9,658 nt of DNA from positions 1-9,658 of the forward strand of contig JAQGOT010000428.1 in NCBI GenBank assembly GCA_028293465.1. Reading direction: 5' to 3'. The DNA is from Pedosphaera sp. (GTDB lineage: Bacteria > Verrucomicrobiota > Verrucomicrobiia > Limisphaerales > Pedosphaeraceae). A program made the position numbers and the translations under genes. Under the pieces are notes generated by a model. It had not been told where the DNA came from, did no database searches, and saw nothing but the letters and a program-made list of their open reading frames with translations. Numbering within the stretch: the first letter of the stretch is position 1; every line of letters begins with the position of its first letter. Positions 6,401 to 9,658 of this stretch are shown piece after piece.

Positions 6401-9290
6401 TGGCGTTGGGGAGGGTCTGCACGATTTGATTATCGTTCGCGGCGTTGAAGCGGCCCAGGTTGTCGCGGTCCAGGAGATAGACCCGGCCGCCTTTGCCCGC
6501 CGCCGCCAGGAGGCGTGGATGGGCCGCGCTGCCGACGGAGTCCGGTAAAACAATGGCCGCGCCCGAGCCGAAATCGGCGTCGCCGCCGCTTAATGCGGCC
6601 TGATCGTGCGGGGAAAAATAATCAACGAGCGTCAGGATGCCGTTGGTGGGGGCGAACTTCAGCACGCTCATGGAGAAGCTGTTCGTGGCCTGGCTGAAGG
6701 TGGCACCGGTGGCGTTAAAGGAACCGTTGCCGGTTATGAAGTAGAAGTTGCCGGCGGCATCGACGGTGGCGCCGCCGCCGCCCTGCCAGAAACCGCCAAG
6801 GCCGCCGTTGGGGGTGGTGTTGTAAACGCTGAGTTGCGCGAGGGTCTGGGCGTTGTAGGCGAAGAGCCAGCCGTGATAAGGCTGGTTATCCCCGTGCGAT
6901 GCGTAGGCGATATAGAGAACGCCGTTGACCCTGGTCAACGCCGTGCGGCTGTGCTCCCGCTGGGTGTTGAAGACCACGTGACCCGCGCCGTCGTTGTCGT
7001 TGTAGCCGGGCGTGCCGGTGCCGGGATAATTCGTGACATTGATGATCACCGGGCTGTTGAAGACGGGGCCGTTGGTCCGTTCCGAGCCGGTGGCGAGGTC
7101 CAAGGCGTGGAGGCGGTGGACGTAGGTAGTGTTGCCGCCGGTCACTTCCTTGGTCTTGGCTTCGAGATACATGGTCGCGGTGGCGGGGTCAATGACCGGG
7201 GTGGCCGTAATGCCGACTTCAGGGACAATGTCCGCCGTGCCAACATCGCCGCCGGGAACACTCGTAACCCCGGCTGCGGGGTTGAGGAAGCTGATTTGCC
7301 AGAGGGGGGCGGCGCCGGCGGTGCCGTCGGCATCGAAGGCATAAACGCTGCCGTGCTCGGTGACGACATAGACCACGTTGTGAATGCCCTTGCCGGGAAT
7401 GTTCACATTCGTCATGACCAGCGGTTGCGCGTAGATGTAGCCATCCACGGAATAGGAGAGCAGCTTGCCGAAATTGTTGGCGTTGACGTTGGCGAGCGTG
7501 AGGATGGCTTCGTTGGTGTTCGCGCCGAGGCGGGCGTTGTCATTGTGATACGTGAGCATCGGGACGAGCGGGGTGGCGGGATTGCTGGCCAGCGTGGTGA
7601 AGTTGCGTGACGGGGTGGCCCAAGTGAGGCCGGCAGTGTTGGTGGCGGAGGCGGTGAAGTAGTAAGTGGTATTGGAGGAGAGCCCGGAAATCGTTTGGGA
7701 AAAGAAGGCGCTTTGGCCGCCCAGTGCCAGGTTCTGAGCCCAGGCGGCGGGATTCGTGCCGCCATCGGTGGGACCATAATACAAGGTGACCGCTGGAGTG
7801 TTGCCGCCGGTGGAGAGCACCTGGCCGGCAATGGCCGCGGACTTGGCCAAAATGCCGGAGGCCGGCAGGTTCGTGATGGTCGCGAGCGTGGCGAGGATGT
7901 TCGTTTGCGAACCCAACGTGCCGCTGACGGCGTAGATGGCGGTGACGCCCGCCCCGGCTGCCTGGGCGAAGGTGAGGCTGGCCAGGGCCTTGTTGGTGCC
8001 GTTCAGCAGGGTGGTGAGGTCGAGCAAGGTCTCGTAGAATCGCGGATCGCTTGGCCCGCCTTGAGCGGTGCCGCTGGTGAGGTTGATGCGGTCCACGCCG
8101 AGCAGGGCCACGTTCGCGGTGGCGAAAAACCAGTCTGGCGCGTTGTAGGTGGTGACGAAACTGGTGCCATCCGCAAAATTCAAAGTGAGGTTCGGCGTGC
8201 CGCCGCCGCTGCCGGAGTTGGCGAGAATCGCGAGCGTGGAGTAAACCGCCGGAGTGGCGAGGGTCAGGGTGCCGCTGGTGAGGCCGGTCGCGCTGCTCAA
8301 GACCAGCGCGTTACTATTCGTATAGGGCTGGAACAGGAAGGCCGTGCCGTCATCCGTCGCGCTGACGAAGTATCCAGAGGCTGGCAAGCCATTGGCAGTG
8401 CCCGCCAGTCCTTGCTGGTAGAACGTGGTATTTTCACCGGGGTTGAATTCGACGGCGGCGGCGTAGGGCGGGCCGACGGCGGTGTTTTCCACGACGAGGT
8501 CGCGGTTGAAACCGGTGACGGCGATGGGGACGACGGTTGGGGCGAGTTGGCCGCTGAGCGCGTAGATGCCGGTGGAGTTGGCCAAGGCTTTATCGAAGCT
8601 GATGCTCGCGAGCGGTTTGTTGGTGGCCCCGAGCAGGGCGGTGAGGTTGAGGGTGGTTTGGTGAAACCGGGGATTGGTGGTTCCGCCGGTGGTGGTGCCA
8701 GCGGTGAGGTCGATGCGCTCCACCCCTTGCAGGGCAATGTTGTTGGGATCATTGAACCAGTTAGGCGCGTTGTAAGTGGTGACGAAGGTGGTGCCATCCT
8801 GGAAACGCAGGGTGACGTTCGCCGTCGCGCCGGTGCCGGTGCCGGAGTTGGCGAGCACGGCGATGCTGCTGTAGGTGGCGGGGGTCACGAGGGTCAGCGT
8901 GCCGTTGGTCAGGCCCGTTTCACTGCTGAGGACCAGGGCGTTGTTGTTGGTGAAGGGCTGGAACTGAAAGACGGTGCCGTCACCAAGGGCGCTGACGAAC
9001 GGCCCGGAAGGCAGGCCGCGCGTTTTGCCGGCCAAGTTGGTTTGGTAGTAGGCGCGGGGTTCGCCCGGATTAAATTCGAGGGCGGCATTGGTGTAGGGCG
9101 GGCCGGAGGCGGTGCTCTCGATGATGACGTCGCGATTCCAGCCGGTGGCCGCGATGGGCGTCATGGTGGCGGCGTGCGCGGTCGGGCCGAGGCACAAACA
9201 GAGCAGGAGGAGCAGGCCGATGTGGCCGGGGCGCAGCGGAGTTGTGCCGCCAATAAGACTACGAACCCGGGGAAGGTTGATGGTGCGCAT
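3462..9290 (-). CDS. Giant secreted multidomain protein: PQQ-type propeller, PA14, Ig-like and diheme cytochrome domains
   Basis: The product is 1942 residues. The N-terminus has a signal peptide with the hydrophobic run GLLLLLCLCLG and AHA|A cleavage after residue 40; there is no lipobox. Approximate domain order: two copies of an unnamed beta module (42-251, 252-460); Fn3-like (465-567); PQQ/quinoprotein-type beta-propeller (575-1105, opening TYHNDNARLGANTNEA and including VVYVVTEHGSVYAFDADG); CHB_HEX module (1107-1185, YTLDGTTPT); PA14 domain (1190-1338, including TFYTTTDDGVRVWVNNQLLI), usually glycan-binding; Ig-like (1342-1434); diheme cytochrome domain (1437-1790) with CLTCH (1613-1617), CANCH (1694-1698) and Met1761 in KMPPLA; second CHB_HEX module (1792-1868, FTLDGSLPT); and a Verrucomicrobia-type C-terminal beta module (1872-1942, YVLQASTNLVDW). 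The start is ATG at 9288-9290; no strong ribosome-binding site is seen. It is first in a three-gene block and ends in an ATGA overlap. I infer an extracellular or surface redox scaffold. No hydrolase or known dehydrogenase catalytic domain is visible, and I cannot see convincing PQQ ligands, so the propeller may be purely structural. Confidence 0.9.
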   Translation of the reverse strand: MRTINLPRVRSLIGGTTPLRPGHIGLLLLLCLCLGPTAHAATMTPIAATGWNRDVIIESTASGPPYTNAALEFNPGEPRAYYQTNLAGKTRGLPSGPFVSALGDGTVFQFQPFTNNNALVLSSETGLTNGTLTLVTPATYSSIAVLANSGTGTGATANVTLRFQDGTTFVTTYNAPNWFNDPNNIALQGVERIDLTAGTTTGGTTNPRFHQTTLNLTALLGATNKPLASISFDKALANSTGIYALSGQLAPTVVPIAVTGFNRDLVVENTAVGPPYAAAVEFNPGENTTFYQQGLAGTANGLPASGYFVSATDDGTAFLFQPYTNSNALVLSSATGLTSGTLTLATPAVYSTLAILANSGSGGGTPNLTLNFADGTSFVTTYNAPDWFFATANVALLGVDRINLTSGTAQGGPSDPRFYETLLDLTTLLNGTNKALASLTFAQAAGAGVTAIYAVSGTLGSQTNILATLATITNLPASGILAKSAAIAGQVLSTGGNTPAVTLYYGPTDGGTNPAAWAQNLALGGQSAFFSQTISGLSSNTTYYFTASATNTAGLTWATPSRNFTTLASNPATPLVPMLTYHNDNARLGANTNEAILTLANVNANNFGKLLSYSVDGYIYAQPLVMTNVNIPGKGIHNVVYVVTEHGSVYAFDADGTAGAAPLWQISFLNPAAGVTSVPGGDVGTADIVPEVGITATPVIDPATATMYLEAKTKEVTGGNTTYVHRLHALDLATGSERTNGPVFNSPVIINVTNYPGTGTPGYNDNDGAGHVVFNTQREHSRTALTRVNGVLYIAYASHGDNQPYHGWLFAYNAQTLAQLSVYNTTPNGGLGGFWQGGGGATVDAAGNFYFITGNGSFNATGATFSQATNSFSMSVLKFAPTNGILTLVDYFSPHDQAALSGGDADFGSGAAIVLPDSVGSAAHPRLLAAAGKGGRVYLLDRDNLGRFNAANDNQIVQTLPNAMGGGQNGSYMTPAFFNNTLYYIGMNDYLKAFPMSGGLLSTATPKQSPTFYGDKGSSSPSISANGTSNAIVWAIESDAYASSGPAILHAYNATNVALELYNSNQNPVRDNPGGAVKFIVPTVVNGKVYVGAQYTLSIFGNATFLATPVIAPNGGIFTNSVTVTLSDSTPGATLYYTLDGTTPTTNSTLYTSPFVITNTLGVQVIATKPGAQNSGVVSAGFLNSSSIGTGTGLLASYWSNLTAAAFDTAGFATPPTLVRTDAVVNTNWGTGSPAPSISVDQFIGRWTGAVQPQFNETYTFYTTTDDGVRVWVNNQLLIDHWVNQGPTTWSGTIALKAQQRYNIRMEYFENGGGAQAMLYWSSPSTAQVIIPQTQLYPVTNPPPVVVLTGPAGGSTYTASASVTLTANAAAQYNTLSSVAFYANATLLGTLTNAPYILTATGLSAGSYALTAIASDLTGLTGTSAPVNITVTAGSGLPYGLTSRAAVTPFLNMPATVNGSLPTLLSQTGVFTNTPAMGVTGGLIPYNPISPLWSDSALKTRWLAVPNSGAPYTPDEQITFASTGEWTFPTGTIFVKHFELATDETNVNAPKRRLETRLIVRNPGGSVYGVTYKWRADNSDADLLATSVNEDIIITNATGVRTQTWYYPSPADCLTCHTPAANYVLGVKTRQLNETLNYPTTGQTDNQLRTLNRLGLFYPAIPESSITNYSKLVAPTNQSSLLVDRARSYLDANCANCHRPGGTGPTFDAQWDTPLANQNIINALATKGDLGFDNAKIVTSHDVWRSVLYDRMNTLDSTVKMPPLARNQIDTNSLAVIAAWINSLPGTPALAPPVIVPAGGTFNKFVNVTLQAPDTNATLYFTLDGSLPTPSSFLYSGAFSLTNSATLRANAFQAGFNSSVAANGIFTVLPDVVFSAPPGFTNGTFQLQVSGLVGKSYVLQASTNLVDWVSLNTNTPNATPFSLVDPGASNFPARFYRAVQLP
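3687..4982 (-). repeat. Paralogous segment: diheme + CHB_HEX block shared with 1566-2843
   Basis: Residues 1437-1868 of the giant protein are colinear with residues 45-470 of the separate cytochrome (1566-2843). Both begin LP-x-GLTSR, carry the same GEWTFP, VYGVTYKWR and NSDADLLAT blocks, space the two heme motifs 80-81 residues apart, place the KMPPLA methionine 65-67 residues after the second heme, and end with a CHB_HEX module. This indicates duplication of the whole two-domain unit, not of the heme domain alone. Confidence 0.85.
7911..9167 (-). repeat. Tandem in-frame duplication of a ~210-residue module in the giant gene
   Basis: Residues 42-251 (8538-9167) and 252-460 (7911-8537) align end to end with almost no gaps. 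Shared blocks include IA-TG-NRD at the start, EFNPGE, NALVLSS-TGLT-GTLTL, FVTTYNAP-WF, and IYA-SG at the end. By eye more than half of the residues are identical. The DNA has diverged enough that this is an old or selected duplication rather than an assembly artefact. The module looks like a beta-sandwich; I know of no name for it. Confidence 0.85.
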
Positions 9291-9368
9291 AGAGAGGTTG
9301 CTTCTGAATTACTGATGCCAAGAGATGACAGGGCGAGCCGGACGAATTCCGGGTTCTCGAAAGAGGAC

Positions 9369-9387
9369 GCAGTTTGCAAAATACTGC
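9369..9387. promoter_or_regulatory. Short inverted repeat, possible operator
   Basis: GCAGT and ACTGC are perfect inverted arms around a 9-nt AT-rich centre that includes the palindrome TTTGCAAA. It lies about 80-100 nt upstream of the giant gene's ATG and overlaps the weak -10-like TATTTT on the - strand. A regulator site is possible but could be chance at this length. Confidence 0.25.
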
Positions 9388-9613
9388 ATGCTAAAAATCA
9401 TTTAACAGCCAGGTAAAAGCCTTCGCATCCAGACGAATGATACAAGGTTTGCCGTGAGCCTGATTATTGTCTCTGGAGGGCGGAAAGTAAAGTTGGATTC
9501 GGGGCCTTAATTCCCAATGACCAAGTGCGAAATCCAGCGGCTTTTCCGTAATGCCCGCAAGGTCCATTCCGTATTAATACGTCCACATTCATCTAGACAC
9601 CTGTAGTCGCTCT

Positions 9614-9658
9614 TATAGTCTCAAACGGTGCGGCGGCTTGTTCAGGGAGCAGCGCATG
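9614..9658 (+). promoter_or_regulatory. Possible start signals of a divergent gene at the right edge
   Basis: On the + strand TATAGT (9614-9619) is one base from the sigma-70 -10 consensus. AGGGAG (9644-9649) is a good Shine-Dalgarno, 6 nt before ATG (9656-9658), the last codon of the window. The -35 is poor: TAGACA at 9594-9599 is only 14 nt from the -10. The coding region cannot be seen, so this is a prediction that a + strand gene starts at 9656, divergent from the operon. Confidence 0.3.

Larger units (their letters stand above)
9291..9658. other. Intergenic region with probable leader and promoter of the - strand operon
   Basis: This stretch is visibly less GC-rich than the genes and has no convincing reading frame; the + frame that runs to 9416 is a shadow of the giant gene. 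On the - strand it should hold the operon promoter. The best pair I can point to is TTAAAT and TATTTT separated by 16 nt (about 9377-9404 on the + axis), a poor match to a sigma-70 consensus. Two short inverted repeats lie in the presumed leader: CCGGA/TCCGG with a 5-nt loop at 9338-9352, and GCAGT/ACTGC at 9369-9387. No riboswitch, tRNA or CRISPR-like repeat is recognisable. The part from 9420 to 9600 shows nothing I can assign. Confidence 0.5.

Noticed and set aside
4680..6548. Long + strand frame of 622 codons opposite the giant gene
   Set aside because: Its product is Gly/Val/Arg/Ala-rich low complexity with no domain or secretion signal, while the opposite strand encodes clear PA14, Ig-like and propeller domains. 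It is a GC-driven antisense shadow.
6606..7610. + strand frame of 334 codons
   Set aside because: Antisense to the propeller domain, with no recognisable motif; shadow.
7911..9167. CRISPR or satellite-type repeat suggested by the repeated blocks
   Set aside because: The repeats are two long diverged coding copies in frame, not short identical repeats with spacers.
3462..9290. Reading the giant protein as a lipoprotein because of Cys31/Cys33 in its signal peptide
   Set aside because: The residue before each Cys is Leu, not Gly/Ala/Ser, and an AHA|A signal-peptidase I site follows.
7695..9416. Long + strand frame of 573 codons opposite the N-terminal part of the giant gene
   Set aside because: Same low-complexity Gly/Val/Glu/Arg composition. 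The - strand here encodes the duplicated module and a signal peptide, which explains the open antisense frame.

Overview
The window suggests a member of the Verrucomicrobiota, probably near the Pedosphaera/Limisphaerales group. It is GC-rich. It carries a pseudopilin-like protein with the GFTLIELLVVIAI head and an H-X9-DG tail, which is typical of Verrucomicrobiota, Planctomycetota and Lentisphaerota. It also has a very large secreted multidomain protein ending in a 'YVLQASTNLVDW' type beta module that I associate with Verrucomicrobiota, and weak or absent Shine-Dalgarno signals. The lineage is inferred from protein style; no marker gene is present.

Layout. On the + strand, positions 3-806 hold the 3' part of a secreted-type YVTN/PQQ-associated beta-propeller gene that enters from the left. 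A pseudopilin-like gene follows at 867-1535. Tail to tail with it, only 15 nt away, is a three-gene block on the - strand, read right to left. It consists of a 1942-residue secreted protein (3462-9290), a 166-residue secreted protein of unknown function (2965-3465), and a 474-residue secreted diheme cytochrome (1551-2975). The reading frames overlap by 4 nt (ATGA) and 11 nt, so the block looks like one translationally coupled operon. Positions 9291-9658 are less GC-rich and appear non-coding. They probably hold the leader and promoter of the operon, and possibly the start of a divergent gene at the right edge (ATG at 9656).

How the genes may work together. The 1942-residue protein strings together a signal peptide, two copies of an unnamed ~210-residue module, a Fn3-like domain, a PQQ-type beta-propeller, a chitobiase C-terminal-like (CHB_HEX) beta module, a PA14 domain, an Ig-like domain, a diheme cytochrome domain, a second CHB_HEX module and a Verrucomicrobia-type C-terminal beta module. 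Its diheme + CHB_HEX portion is a close paralogue of the separate 474-residue cytochrome two genes downstream. The simplest reading is an exported redox/adhesion system in which a sugar- or surface-binding scaffold carries a cytochrome and a smaller soluble paralogue works beside it. That role is inference: the electron donor, acceptor and substrate are unknown. The main point of interest is this fused-plus-standalone cytochrome pair flanking a small conserved-looking orphan protein.
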